Shown here: positions 1 to 8,140 of the stretch, piece after piece
Layout of the letters: every line of letters begins with the position of its first letter
How positions within the stretch are numbered: the stretch's first letter is position 1
Origin: Streptacidiphilus jeojiense
GTDB taxonomy: Bacteria; Actinomycetota; Actinomycetes; Streptomycetales; Streptomycetaceae
Assembly: GCF_000719095.1 (NCBI RefSeq)
Contig: NZ_JOEH01000007.1
Span: 174,103 to 238,102, forward strand
Direction: 5' to 3'
Length of the DNA stretch: 64,000 nt
Position numbers and translations under genes: made by a program
The notes under the pieces: generated by a model
What the model was told of the DNA's origin: nothing
The model's input: only the letters and a program-made list of their open reading frames with translations
Databases searched by the model: none

Positions 1-135
1 GAGCTTGACCGTGCCGCCGGCGCTGGACGGGCTCTGTGAGCTGCCCGTGCTGCCGCTGGAGCTGCATCCGCTCACCACGGCCATGGATGCGAGGGCGGCG
101 CACAGTGCCACGGCGCGTATCTGACGACGTCTCAC
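1..135 (-). CDS. Lipoprotein N-terminus, probable solute-binding protein (partial)
   Basis: A minus-strand GTG start at 135, preceded by AGGAGA, opens a frame that runs off the left edge. The 45 visible residues are a lipoprotein signal: MRRRQIRAVAL, a hydrophobic stretch, then the lipobox VVSGC (Cys at about residue 24) followed by a Ser/Gly-rich linker ending GGTVKL. This arrangement is typical of secreted sugar-binding lipoproteins of ABC transporters, and a divergent ROK regulator next door fits that reading. The functional assignment is inference; only the lipoprotein signal is directly seen. Confidence 0.7.
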   Translation of the reverse strand, partial: MRRRQIRAVALCAALASMAVVSGCSSSGSTGSSQSPSSAGGTVKL

Positions 136-281
136 CTGAAGTCTCCTACGAGGTAGCGATCGAATAACTTGGCGTGCGAGGACTTGCGAACAGCCCGATT
201 AATTAAAGTAGGATCATAACTAAGGCGGCGGAAGTCAACACCGCGGCAGAACTTTCAGTGCCGGACGACGGCGGGTAGGGA
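136..281. promoter_or_regulatory. Divergent promoter region, lipoprotein / ROK regulator
   Basis: The 146-bp gap between the two divergent starts is AT-rich for this genome around 160-225 and contains the self-complementary TTAATTAA at about 199-206. It must hold both promoters and is the obvious place for a ROK operator, but I cannot define -35/-10 boxes with confidence. Confidence 0.4.
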
Positions 282-1550
282 GTGAGCGTGAAGGCAGACC
301 TGCGTGGGGGCGCGGCGCACGAGGTCGCGATGGCCGGCCCGTCCAAGCCGAGCGACCGGGCCTCGATCCGGCGCACCAACCTCGGCCTGGTGCTGCGGCT
401 GCTACGGGACTCGGGCCCGCGCTCACGCGCCAGGATCGCCTCGGACACCGGACTGCCCCGGCCCACCATCACCGGCCTGATCTCCGAACTGGTCGAGCTG
501 GGCCTGGTGCGGGAGGGGGCCTCCGAGCGCGACGGCTCGGTCGGCCGCCCCAGCCAGGCCGTCGAGATCGACGGGCGGACCATCTGCGGGGTCGGCGTCG
601 AGATCAACGTCGACTACCTCGCCGTGGTCGCGCTCGACCTGCGCGGCGAGGTGGCCTTCCAGCGGCGGATCGCCGTCGACGTGCGCACCGCCGGCCCTGA
701 GTCCGTCCTGGACAGCGCGGCGGCCCTGGTCCGCGAGGCCGAGGCCGCGGTCCAGGCGGCCGGCGCCCGGGTGGTGGGCGCGGCCCTGGCCGCGCCCGGG
801 AACGTCGACATCACCGCCGGCCGGGTGACCTTCGCCAGCAACATCGGCTGGCGCGACGTCGCGGCGCTGGACGCGCTGCGCGACCGGCTGGGCCGGTCCG
901 CGCCGCCGCTGCGGCTGGAGAACGACGCCAAGCTGGGCGCGATCGCCGAGTACCTGGTCGCCTCGGCCGCCGACATCCACGACCTGATCTACGTCACCGG
1001 CGAGACCGGCGTCGGCGGAGGCATCATCAGCGGCGGCCAACTGATGCGCGGAGCACGCGGGTTCGCGGGCGAGATCGGCCACATGCCGCTGGCCCCGGGC
1101 GGCCACCCCTGCGCCTGCGGCCGGTTCGGCTGCTGGGAGACCATGGTCGGCCTGGGCGCCCTGCTGCGGCACGCCTCCGACCCGGACGACCCGGTCCACG
1201 ACCCGTCCCTGGACGTCGAGTCCCGGCTGGCCGACCTGCGCCGCCGCGCCGACGACGGCGACCCGCGCACGCTGCAGGCGCTCGCCCTGATCGCCGACGA
1301 CCTGGCGCTGGGCGTCGCCCTGCTGGTCGACGTCCTCAACCCGCGCGCGGTGGTGCTCGGCGGCTACTTCGCGGTCTTCGCCGACTACCTGCTGCCCAGC
1401 GTCCGCGAAGGCGTCGCCCGCCGGGTGATGGCCCCGGAGTGCGGCGGCTGCGAGGTGCTGCCCTCGACCCTGGGCTTCACCGCACCCGCCCGCGGCGGCG
1501 CCTACCTGGCCCTGGACGCCGTCTACCAGGACCCCAGCGGCACCGCCTGA
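282..1550 (+). CDS. ROK family transcriptional regulator
   Basis: The 422-residue product has an N-terminal winged helix (about residues 33-80, ARIASDTGLPRPTITGLISELVELGLV) followed by a ROK sugar-kinase-like domain. The ROK zinc-site motif CACGRFGC is at about residues 276-285, and a GETGVGGGII glycine-rich segment precedes it. ROK repressors of this layout (XylR/NagC type) sense sugars or phosphosugars and control neighbouring uptake or catabolic genes. It is divergent from a lipoprotein that is probably a sugar-binding protein, its likely target. The start is GTG at 282 (GGG just upstream); GTG at 288 is a possible alternative. Confidence 0.9.
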   Translation: MSVKADLRGGAAHEVAMAGPSKPSDRASIRRTNLGLVLRLLRDSGPRSRARIASDTGLPRPTITGLISELVELGLVREGASERDGSVGRPSQAVEIDGRTICGVGVEINVDYLAVVALDLRGEVAFQRRIAVDVRTAGPESVLDSAAALVREAEAAVQAAGARVVGAALAAPGNVDITAGRVTFASNIGWRDVAALDALRDRLGRSAPPLRLENDAKLGAIAEYLVASAADIHDLIYVTGETGVGGGIISGGQLMRGARGFAGEIGHMPLAPGGHPCACGRFGCWETMVGLGALLRHASDPDDPVHDPSLDVESRLADLRRRADDGDPRTLQALALIADDLALGVALLVDVLNPRAVVLGGYFAVFADYLLPSVREGVARRVMAPECGGCEVLPSTLGFTAPARGGAYLALDAVYQDPSGTA

Positions 1551-1660
1551 CCTTGGCGTCCGGTTCGCAGCGGGTTCATCCTGGAAGGAGCCGACCGGAC
1601 AGGCGGCGGGACCGCTGCGCTCCGGGCGGACCGCACCGAGCCGACGGAGATGTGTAGACC

Positions 1661-1909
1661 ATGGCCACGTTCATCGATGTCCACCACGGCATGACCGGGA
1701 TCACCGCGGAGCAGCTCGCATCGGCCCACCAGGCCGACCTCGCCATCGAAGCGAGCGAGAACGTCCACTTCAAGCAGGCCTGGGCGGACCCGGACTCGGG
1801 CACGGTGTACTGCCTGTCCGAGGCCCCGTCCGTCGACGCGGTGCAACGCGTCCATGAGCGCGCCGGGCACAAGGCCGACGAGGTCCATCCGGTCCCGCTC
1901 ACGGTCTGA
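1661..1909 (+). CDS. DUF4242 small protein (SCO4226-like)
   Basis: An 82-residue cytosolic protein with the DUF4242 ferredoxin-like fold signature: FIDVHHGMTGITAEQLASAHQAD, then NVHFKQAWADPDSGTVYCLSEAP and AGHKADEVHPVPL. It closely resembles the Streptomyces SCO4226 type, described as a nickel-binding protein whose His/Glu residues form the metal site. His9, His10 and the HPADE-like AGHKADEVHP segment are kept. It is a single gene 110 bp after the ROK gene and just before the XRE gene on the opposite strand. The physiological role is not clear. Confidence 0.8.
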   Translation: MATFIDVHHGMTGITAEQLASAHQADLAIEASENVHFKQAWADPDSGTVYCLSEAPSVDAVQRVHERAGHKADEVHPVPLTV

Positions 1910-1941
1910 GATCTGAGGCCGGCGGACCCGGCCGGCGACCG

Positions 1942-2217
1942 TCAGGCCGACAAGGCCGCCCCCTCGCCGTCGGCATCCGCGGCGCAGGCGGCGGCCAGTT
2001 CGTCCAGGGAGACGTTCAGGGCCCAGGCCAGCGCGGCGATGGTGAAGAAGGCGGGGGTCGGCGCCCGGCCGGTCTCGATCTTCCGCAGCGTCTCCGCGGA
2101 CAGCCCGGCCGCCGCCGCCACGTCCACCATGCTGCGCTCGCCGCGGGCCTGACGGAGCAGGGCGCCGAAGCGCTCGCCCCGCTGCCGCTCTTCCGGGGTC
2201 AAAGGAGTTCTCACCAT
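1942..2217 (-). CDS. XRE-family helix-turn-helix regulator
   Basis: A 91-residue regulator, almost entirely one HTH_3 domain: LRQARGERSMVDVAAAAGLSAETLRKIETGRAPTPAFFTIAALAWALNVSLDEL. It is divergent from methionine aminopeptidase with a near-perfect palindrome between them. I chose the ATG at 2217 (MVRTPL) because a longer reading from GTG 2256 would put the operator inside the coding region. It probably represses itself and perhaps the aminopeptidase gene; XRE/MetAP neighbours of this type are common in actinomycetes. Confidence 0.85.
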   Translation of the reverse strand: MVRTPLTPEERQRGERFGALLRQARGERSMVDVAAAAGLSAETLRKIETGRAPTPAFFTIAALAWALNVSLDELAAACAADADGEGAALSA

Positions 2218-2224
2218 GCCCGTG

Positions 2225-2246
2225 ATACTAATACCGGTATAAGTAT
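2225..2246. promoter_or_regulatory. Palindromic operator between XRE regulator and map
   Basis: A 22-bp inverted repeat. The left arm is ATACTAATACC and the right arm is its reverse complement except for one mismatched position in each arm; the core is ATACCGGTAT. It is 8 bp upstream of the XRE start and about 35 bp upstream of map, an ideal position for an autoregulatory site of the XRE protein. Its A/T content stands out from the surrounding DNA. Confidence 0.75.
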
Positions 2247-2280
2247 TGGGCATCACCGCATCGCAGGGAGCTTCCGATCC

Positions 2281-3048
2281 ATGGTGGAGATCAAGACCGA
2301 CAACGCGCTGGAGACCATGCGCGAGGCCGGACGCGTCGTGGCCAACACGCTCGCGGCGGTCCGCGGAACGGCAGCCGTCGGCGTCCGGCTGCGCGAGCTG
2401 GACGAGGCCGCCCGCGCCGTACTCGCGGCGGCCGGGGCACGCTCACCCTTCCTCGGCTACCGGCCGCCCTTCGCGCCCACCCCCTTCCCCGCCGTGATCT
2501 GCGCCTCCGTCAACGACGCCGTCGACCACGGCATCCCCGGCGACTACCGGCTCCGCGACGGCGACCTGGTCAGCATCGACTGCGGGGCCGAACTCGACGG
2601 CTGGACCGGCGACGCCGCCGTCAGCTTCACCGTCGGCACGCCCCGCCCCGCCGACCTGGAACTGATCGCCGCCACCAAGCAGGCCCTGGACGCCGGCATC
2701 GCCGCGGCCACCGTCGGCCACCGCATCGGCGACATCTCCCACGCCATCAGCAGCGTCGCCCGCAGGGCCCGCTGCGGAATGCCGACCGACTTCGGCGGCC
2801 ACGGCATCGGCCGCCGGATGCACGAGGATCCGCACGTCCCCAACCACGGCCGCCCCGGCCGCGGCTACCCGCTGCGCCACGGGCTCACCATCGCCATCGA
2901 GCCCATGCTCATGGCCGGCGGACAGAACGCCTACCGCACCGACCCCGACGGCTGGACCCTGCGCACCGTCGACGGCAGCCGGGCCGCCCACTTCGAACAC
3001 ACCATCGCCGTCACCGAGGACGGCCCCCGCATCCTCACCCTGCCGTGA
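2281..3048 (+). CDS. map: Type I methionine aminopeptidase
   Basis: A 255-residue M24A peptidase that removes the initiator methionine in the cytosol. The five metal ligands are visible: Asp in ELDGW and Asp in TGDAA (residues about 106-113), His in FGGHGIG, Glu in IAIEPM and Glu in HFEHTIAV. There is no N-terminal zinc-finger extension. ATG 2281 follows GCAGGGAGC. Streptomycetes usually carry more than one map; this copy, paired with an XRE regulator instead of ribosomal-protein genes, is probably the accessory one. Confidence 0.92.
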   Translation: MVEIKTDNALETMREAGRVVANTLAAVRGTAAVGVRLRELDEAARAVLAAAGARSPFLGYRPPFAPTPFPAVICASVNDAVDHGIPGDYRLRDGDLVSIDCGAELDGWTGDAAVSFTVGTPRPADLELIAATKQALDAGIAAATVGHRIGDISHAISSVARRARCGMPTDFGGHGIGRRMHEDPHVPNHGRPGRGYPLRHGLTIAIEPMLMAGGQNAYRTDPDGWTLRTVDGSRAAHFEHTIAVTEDGPRILTLP

Positions 3049-3070
3049 CCGCAACCTAACTCGATCGTCC

Positions 3071-3095
3071 ATTTGCCTATAAGCATTAGGCAAAT
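3071..3095. promoter_or_regulatory. TetR operator palindrome
   Basis: Perfect 9-bp inverted arms ATTTGCCTA and TAGGCAAAT are separated by 7 bp (TAAGCAT), ending 38 bp before the TetR start. It is the only AT-rich element in the gap after map. Position and symmetry fit an autoregulatory TetR-family operator overlapping the promoter. Confidence 0.75.
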
Positions 3096-3133
3096 GTATG
3101 GTCGATGCAGGAAACCGGGAGGCAGGGCACACC

Positions 3134-3703
3134 ATGGCACGCGCAGGACTCAGCACCCAGCGCCTGATCGACGCGGGGGCGGAGCTGGCCGACGAGGTCG
3201 GCTTCGACCAGGCGACGCTCTCGGCGCTGGCCAGACGGTTCGACGTCAAGGTCGCCAGCCTCTACTCGCACCTGAAGAACTCGCACGACCTCAGGACCGG
3301 AATCGCCCTGCTCGCCCTGGAGCAGCTGGCCGACCGGGCCGCCGAGGCCATGGCCGGCCGGGCCGGCAGGGACGCCCTGGCCGCGCTCGGGAACACCTTC
3401 CGCGACTACGCCCGCGAGCACCCCGGCCGCTACGCGGCAGCCCAGTACCGGCTCTACCCGCAGGCGGCCGCCGCCTCCGCCGGTGTCAGGCTCTCCCAGC
3501 TGACCCGGGCCGTGCTGCGCGGCTACGACCTGGCCGAGCCCGAGCAGACCCACGCCGTACGGCTGCTGGGCAGCGCCTTCCACGGCTATGTGGCCCTGGA
3601 GCTGGCGGGCGGCTTCAGCCACAGCGCGCCCGACAGTCAGGAGAGCTGGTCGCGGTCCCTGGACGCGCTGGACGCCCTGCTGCGCAACTGGCCCGCGCCC
3701 TGA
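3134..3703 (+). CDS. TetR/AcrR family regulator, WHG-type C-terminus
   Basis: A 189-residue regulator. The N-terminal HTH is STQRLIDAGAELADEVGFDQATLSALARRFDVKVASLYSHLKN. The C-terminal ligand-binding half (ALAALGNTFRDYAREHPGRYAAAQ, FHGYVALELAGGF) resembles the TetR_C WHG domain. I start it at ATG 3134 (MARAGLS), which has GGGAGG upstream; ATG 3098 would begin right at the palindrome. The 61-bp gap to the SGNH esterase and same strand suggest cotranscription, so the ligand may relate to that enzyme. Confidence 0.88.
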   Translation: MARAGLSTQRLIDAGAELADEVGFDQATLSALARRFDVKVASLYSHLKNSHDLRTGIALLALEQLADRAAEAMAGRAGRDALAALGNTFRDYAREHPGRYAAAQYRLYPQAAAASAGVRLSQLTRAVLRGYDLAEPEQTHAVRLLGSAFHGYVALELAGGFSHSAPDSQESWSRSLDALDALLRNWPAP

Positions 3704-3763
3704 CCCGACCGGCCGCCCCGACCACCCGATCCTCCTCGAACATCCCCATCGCCAGGCGGAGAC

Positions 3764-4930
3764 ATGACGCACCCTCAGCACGACCTGACCACCACACCCA
3801 TCACCGCCGACCTGCTGCGCGGCGCGCTGGACCTGGAGCGCACCGGGCACGGCCTGCTGCCGCACCGGCTGCCGGCCTGGGCCCGCGCCCAGAACACCGA
3901 CCCGCAGCTGGCCATGGCCGAGGCCCAGCCCTCCGGGGTGCGCCTGGTGCTGCGCACCCGTGCCACCGTGGTCGAGCTCGACACGCTGCCCACCAAGCGC
4001 AGCTACGCCGGCGCGCCGCCCCGCCCGGACGGCGTCTACGACCTGGTCGTCGACGGACACCTGGCCGGCCAGGCCGTCGCGCACGGCGGCAACACGCTCA
4101 CCATCGACATGGCCACCGGCACCGCCGACCACCGCCCCGGCCCGGTCGCCACCGTCCGCTTCACCGGCCTGTCCGACCAGGACAAGGACGTCGAGATCTG
4201 GCTGCCGCACAACGAGACCACCGAACTGGTCTCGCTGCGCACCGACGCGGCGGTCGCACCGGTGCCGGACCGCGGCCGCAAGGTGTGGCTGCACCACGGC
4301 AGTTCCATCAGCCACGGCTCGGACGCCGCGAGCCCCAGCACCACCTGGCCCGCGATCGCCGCCGCCCGCGCCGGGGTGGAGCTGGTCAACCTCGGGCTGG
4401 GCGGCAGCGCCCTGCTCGACCCGTTCGCCGCCCGCAGCATCAGGGACACCCCGGCCGACCTGATCAGCCTCAAGATCGGCATCAACCTGGTCAACACCGA
4501 CCTGATGCGGATGCGCGCCTTCACCCCCGCGGTGCACGGCTTCCTGGACACCGTCCGCGAGGGCCACCCGACCACGCCGCTGCTGGTCGTCTCCCCCATC
4601 CTCTGCCCCATCCACGAGGACACCCCGGGGCCCACCACCTTCGACCTGGCTGCGCTCGCCACCGGACAGCTGCGGTTCACCGCCACCGGCGACCCCGCCG
4701 AACGCGCGGCCGGAAAGCTGACCCTCACGGCCATCCGCGAGGAGCTGTCCCGCATCGTCCGGCAGCGGTCCGCCGCCGACCCCAACCTGCGCCACCTCGA
4801 CGGCCGCGAGCTCTACGGCGAGGCGGACAGCGCGGAGCTGCCGCTCCCCGACCAGCTGCACCCGGACGCGGCCACCCACCGCCGGATGGGCGAGCGCTTC
4901 GCCGAACTCGGCCTCGGCAGCGCCGGCTGA
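3764..4930 (+). CDS. SGNH/GDSL-type esterase with N-terminal beta-sandwich domain
   Basis: A 388-residue protein without a signal peptide. Residues about 40-170 look like the beta-sandwich domain found before SGNH hydrolases such as SsfX3. The catalytic domain follows with the block I Ser in HHGSSISHGSD, block II Gly in NLGLGGSA, block III Asn in LKIGINLVN and the Asp/His pair in DQLHPDA near residue 365. It is predicted to cleave an acyl or acetyl ester in the cytosol; the substrate is unknown. It probably forms an operon with the TetR regulator upstream. Confidence 0.85.
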   Translation: MTHPQHDLTTTPITADLLRGALDLERTGHGLLPHRLPAWARAQNTDPQLAMAEAQPSGVRLVLRTRATVVELDTLPTKRSYAGAPPRPDGVYDLVVDGHLAGQAVAHGGNTLTIDMATGTADHRPGPVATVRFTGLSDQDKDVEIWLPHNETTELVSLRTDAAVAPVPDRGRKVWLHHGSSISHGSDAASPSTTWPAIAAARAGVELVNLGLGGSALLDPFAARSIRDTPADLISLKIGINLVNTDLMRMRAFTPAVHGFLDTVREGHPTTPLLVVSPILCPIHEDTPGPTTFDLAALATGQLRFTATGDPAERAAGKLTLTAIREELSRIVRQRSAADPNLRHLDGRELYGEADSAELPLPDQLHPDAATHRRMGERFAELGLGSAG

Positions 4931-4946
4931 CCCGGCTGACCCGGCG
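4921..4946. terminator. Possible stem-loop between convergent genes
   Basis: CGCCGG at 4921-4926 and CCGGCG at 4941-4946 can pair around a GC-rich loop at the junction of the convergent esterase and LacI genes. There is no T-tract, so this is a weak call. Confidence 0.3.
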
Positions 4947-5954
4947 TCAGCGCGTCGGCACCGGGCCGGTGGACTCGCGGACCACGAGCTGGGTGGCCAG
5001 TTCGATGTGCAGGGTGTCCACGGTGTGCCCGTCCAGATGCCGGGTCAGCAGCGAGACCGCTATCCGGCCCATCTCCTCCAGGGGTTGGCGCACGGTGGTG
5101 AGCCTGGGCTGGGTGCTGCGGCTCAGGTCGCTGTCGTCGAAGCCGGCGACCGACAGGTCCTGCGGCACCCGCAGTCCCAGCTCGTGCGCGGCGCGCAGGA
5201 TGCCCACCGCGACCTTGTCGTTGAAGCCGATCAGGGCGGTCGGACGGTCCGCCAGGGACAGCAGCTCCCGGGCCGCCCGGTAGCCGTTCTCCGTGGTGGG
5301 CTCCGCGCTGCGGAGCAGGTCGGAGGTGGTCAGACTGCCGGCCTCGGCCATCGCCGAGGTGTGTCCGAGCAGCCTGGCCTTGCCGGCCAGCCAGTTGCCC
5401 GGCCCACCGATGACGCCGATGCGCCGGTGCCCCAGCGCGGTCAGGTGCGCGGTGACACTGCGGGCGCCGGCGGCGTTGGCCGCCGAGACCGAGGCGATCT
5501 CGCCCGGCAGCTCGGTACGCGGATCTACCACCACGAAGGGGAAGCCGGCCGCCCGCAGGTCCTGCAGCTCCTGGTCCGGCTCGGGCGGCAGGATCAGCAC
5601 CGCGCCCGCGATGGCGGGGTTGTGCGGCAGCGAGGTCAGCACATGGGCGCTCTGCGCGGACTCGCCGGCCCCGAGCACCAGGTCGCGGCCGTGCAGCGCC
5701 AGGGTGTCGGCGATCGAGGTGACGATGACACCGAAGTAGTCCGTCAGCACATAGGGGCAGCGCACGTACACCGCTCCGGGGCGCGCGGCGGGGGGCGCCG
5801 GCTTGAGCCGGTCCATGGCGCGCCGGACCAGTTCCTGGGTCTGCGGGGAAACCGTCGCATGGCCGTTGATCACGCGCGAGACGGTGGCGATGGACACCCC
5901 GGCCTCCGCTGCGATGGCCCGTACCGTGACGTGCTTCGCCCGGGGCCTAGCCAT
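4947..5954 (-). CDS. LacI family transcriptional regulator
   Basis: A 335-residue LacI/GalR protein. The N-terminal HTH is VTVRAIAAEAGVSIATVSRVINGHATVSPQTQELVRRAM, followed by a periplasmic-binding-like effector domain (VIVTSIADTLALHG, GAVLILPP, HRRIGVIGG, PTALIGFNDKVAVGILRAA, VPQDLSVAGFDDSDLSRSTQPRLTTVRQP). It is divergent from the secreted GH30 hydrolase and very likely represses that gene in response to a breakdown oligosaccharide. Confidence 0.92.
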   Translation of the reverse strand: MARPRAKHVTVRAIAAEAGVSIATVSRVINGHATVSPQTQELVRRAMDRLKPAPPAARPGAVYVRCPYVLTDYFGVIVTSIADTLALHGRDLVLGAGESAQSAHVLTSLPHNPAIAGAVLILPPEPDQELQDLRAAGFPFVVVDPRTELPGEIASVSAANAAGARSVTAHLTALGHRRIGVIGGPGNWLAGKARLLGHTSAMAEAGSLTTSDLLRSAEPTTENGYRAARELLSLADRPTALIGFNDKVAVGILRAAHELGLRVPQDLSVAGFDDSDLSRSTQPRLTTVRQPLEEMGRIAVSLLTRHLDGHTVDTLHIELATQLVVRESTGPVPTR

Positions 5955-5966
5955 GCGTCACCCGGT

Positions 5967-5976
5967 TTTGTTTCAT
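5967..5976 (+). promoter_or_regulatory. LacI half-site copy 1 (TTTGTTTCAT)
   Basis: The 10-mer TTTGTTTCAT lies 12 bp upstream of the LacI start. The identical 10-mer recurs in front of the GH30 gene at 6081-6090, so the pair is a candidate shared binding element of this LacI protein. Confidence 0.5.
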
Positions 5977-6031
5977 GCGCCGGAGCATACCGCAGCCCCG
6001 CGGCCGTAGTTGCGGAACCATGACAACTCCC

Positions 6032-6061
6032 TTGACAGGGTCCGAGCCCGAGCGCTTACGT
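6032..6061 (+). promoter_or_regulatory. Probable promoter of the GH30 gene
   Basis: TTGACA at 6032-6037 and TTACGT at 6056-6061 are spaced 18 bp apart, with the start codon at 6134. The T-rich operator candidates at 6081-6100 fall just after the expected transcription start, the usual place for LacI-type roadblock repression. Confidence 0.5.
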
Positions 6062-6080
6062 GTGTTTCGCCGGAATGACA

Positions 6081-6100
6081 TTTGTTTCATTTCGTTTCAA
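6081..6100 (+). promoter_or_regulatory. LacI operator candidate before GH30 gene
   Basis: TTTGTTTCAT (identical to 5967-5976) runs directly into TTCGTTTCAA, giving two tandem GTTTCA elements 10 bp apart. It lies between the probable promoter and the GH30 ribosome-binding site. Confidence 0.5.
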
Positions 6101-6133
6101 AGCCGCGTTCCGCTTCGTCCCTGGAGAGGTCCC

Positions 6134-8125
6134 ATGCGTCCACCACGCAAAGCCCTGCTCGCCGCAGTCTGCACGCTCGCGGCTGCGGCCGTCGTCGGAT
6201 CCGGGCTGGCCCCGGCCCAGGCAGCCTCCGTCCGCCACCACGCGGCGGGATCGGTCTCCGGCACGGGCGCCGGCTCCGGATCGGCGCAGGTGTGGATCAC
6301 CACCCCGGACGGCACCGACACCATGACCGACGCCGGCACCGTCGGCTTCACCACCACGCCCAGCACCGCCCCCACCGTCGTGGTCGACCCCAGCCGCACC
6401 TTCCAGACCATGTCCGGCTTCGGCGCGGCCATCACCGACTCCTCCGCCTCGGTCCTGTCCGCCCTGAACCCGCAGGCCCGAACCGCCGCCATGCGCTCGC
6501 TCTTCAGCCCCACCTCGGGGGACGGCCTGGACTACCTGCGCCAGCCCGTCGGCGCCTCGGACTTCACCACCGGACCGGCCTACACCTACGACGACGTCCC
6601 GGCCGGGAGCACCGACTACTCGCTCAGCCACTTCAGCATCGCCCACGACCAGACCCAGATCCTGCCGCTGCTGCGCCAGGCCGAGCAGCTCAACCCGCAC
6701 CTGCAGATCCTGGCGACCCCGTGGAGCCCGCCCGCCTGGATGAAGACCGGCGGCTCGCTCACCGGCGGACGGCTGATCGACGACCCCAGGGTCTACCGCG
6801 CCTACGCCGCCTACCTGGTGAAGTTCATTCAGGCCTACCGGGCCAACGGCGTGCGGGTGGACACCATCACGGTGCAGAACGAGCCGCAGAACCGCACCCC
6901 GTCCGGCTACCCCGGCACCGACATGCCGTCCTGGCAGGAGGCCAAGGTCATCGAGCAGCTCGGCCCGATGCTCCGCGCCGCCCACCTGGACACCACGATC
7001 CTGGGCTACGACCACAACTGGACCGAGCACCCCAACGACGCGGCCGCCACCCCGCCCGACGAGACCGCCGACATCGACGACTACCCCCAGCAGCTGCTGA
7101 ACTCCCCCGCCGCCCAGTACATCTCCGGCACCGCCTACCACTGCTACTACGGCGACCCCAGCGCGATGACCGCGCTGCACCGGCAGTTCCCCACCAAGGA
7201 CATCTACTTCACCGAGTGCTCCGGCAGCCAGTCCGCCAACCCGGCCGACACCTTCTCCGACACCCTCAAGTGGCACGCCCGCAACCTGGTCATCGGCGCC
7301 ACCCGCAACTGGGCCAAGACCGTCATCAACTGGAACATCGCCCTCGATCCCGCAGGCGGCCCGCACACCGGCGGCTGCACCGGCTGCACCGGGGTGCTGA
7401 CCGTCGGTGCCGACGGCACCGTCACCCGCAACGCCGAGTACTACACCCTGGGCCACCTGGCCCGCTTCGTCCAGCCCGGCGCGGTCCGGATCGCCAGCAC
7501 CTCCTTCGGCACCACCGGATGGAACGGCCAGGTCGAGGACGTCGCCTTCCGGAACCCCGACGGCAGCACCGTCCTGGTGGCCCACAACGAGAACGACAAC
7601 CCGCAGACCTTCGCCATCCGCGAGGGCGACCGCAACCTCAGCTACACGCTGCCCGGCGGAGCGCTGGCCACCTTCGTCTGGCGCACCCCCGGCTCCGCCG
7701 CCGGACACGGAGCGCAGCAGCTCGACCCGACCGGATGGACCGCCACCGCCAGCACCAGCAGCAGCACCGACCCGGCGGCCGATGCGGTCGACGACGACGC
7801 CAGCACCCGCTTCTCCTCCGGCGCCGCCCAGGCCCCCGGCCAGTACCTCCAGGTCGACCTCGGCAAGGTGCTCCACCCGCAGCAGGTCGTCTTCGACACC
7901 GGCGCCTCCACCGGCGACTACCCGCGCGGCTACACCGCGGCCACCAGCACCGACGGCGTGCACTGGACCACGGAGGTCCCCGACGGCCAGGGCAGCGGGC
8001 AGTTCACCACCGTCGACGTCGGCGGCCGCGGCACCCGCTATGTGCGCCTCACTCTGACGGCCGCCAGCGGCAGCTGGTGGAGCGTCGCCGATGTGCGTGC
8101 CTACACCGGCGCCGACCGCCGCTGA
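6134..8125 (+). CDS. Secreted GH30 glycoside hydrolase with C-terminal F5/8 (CBM32-like) domain
   Basis: A 663-residue exported enzyme. The signal peptide runs from MRPPRKALLAAVCTLAAAAVV to a cleavage near AQAAS. The GH30 catalytic domain begins near residue 90 (DPSRTFQTMSGFGAAITDSSASVL). It carries the acid/base Glu in TVQNEPQN and the nucleophile Glu in DIYFTECSGSQ, followed by the GH30 side beta-domain. Residues from about 535 (LDPTGWTATASTSSSTDPAADAV) form a discoidin/F5-8 type C carbohydrate-binding domain. GH30 enzymes act on beta-linked glucans, galactans or xylans; I cannot choose among them. I start at ATG 6134 after GGAGAGG. The divergent LacI gene is the probable regulator. Confidence 0.9.
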   Translation: MRPPRKALLAAVCTLAAAAVVGSGLAPAQAASVRHHAAGSVSGTGAGSGSAQVWITTPDGTDTMTDAGTVGFTTTPSTAPTVVVDPSRTFQTMSGFGAAITDSSASVLSALNPQARTAAMRSLFSPTSGDGLDYLRQPVGASDFTTGPAYTYDDVPAGSTDYSLSHFSIAHDQTQILPLLRQAEQLNPHLQILATPWSPPAWMKTGGSLTGGRLIDDPRVYRAYAAYLVKFIQAYRANGVRVDTITVQNEPQNRTPSGYPGTDMPSWQEAKVIEQLGPMLRAAHLDTTILGYDHNWTEHPNDAAATPPDETADIDDYPQQLLNSPAAQYISGTAYHCYYGDPSAMTALHRQFPTKDIYFTECSGSQSANPADTFSDTLKWHARNLVIGATRNWAKTVINWNIALDPAGGPHTGGCTGCTGVLTVGADGTVTRNAEYYTLGHLARFVQPGAVRIASTSFGTTGWNGQVEDVAFRNPDGSTVLVAHNENDNPQTFAIREGDRNLSYTLPGGALATFVWRTPGSAAGHGAQQLDPTGWTATASTSSSTDPAADAVDDDASTRFSSGAAQAPGQYLQVDLGKVLHPQQVVFDTGASTGDYPRGYTAATSTDGVHWTTEVPDGQGSGQFTTVDVGGRGTRYVRLTLTAASGSWWSVADVRAYTGADRR

Positions 8126-8140
8126 CGCCGCTCCCGCAGG

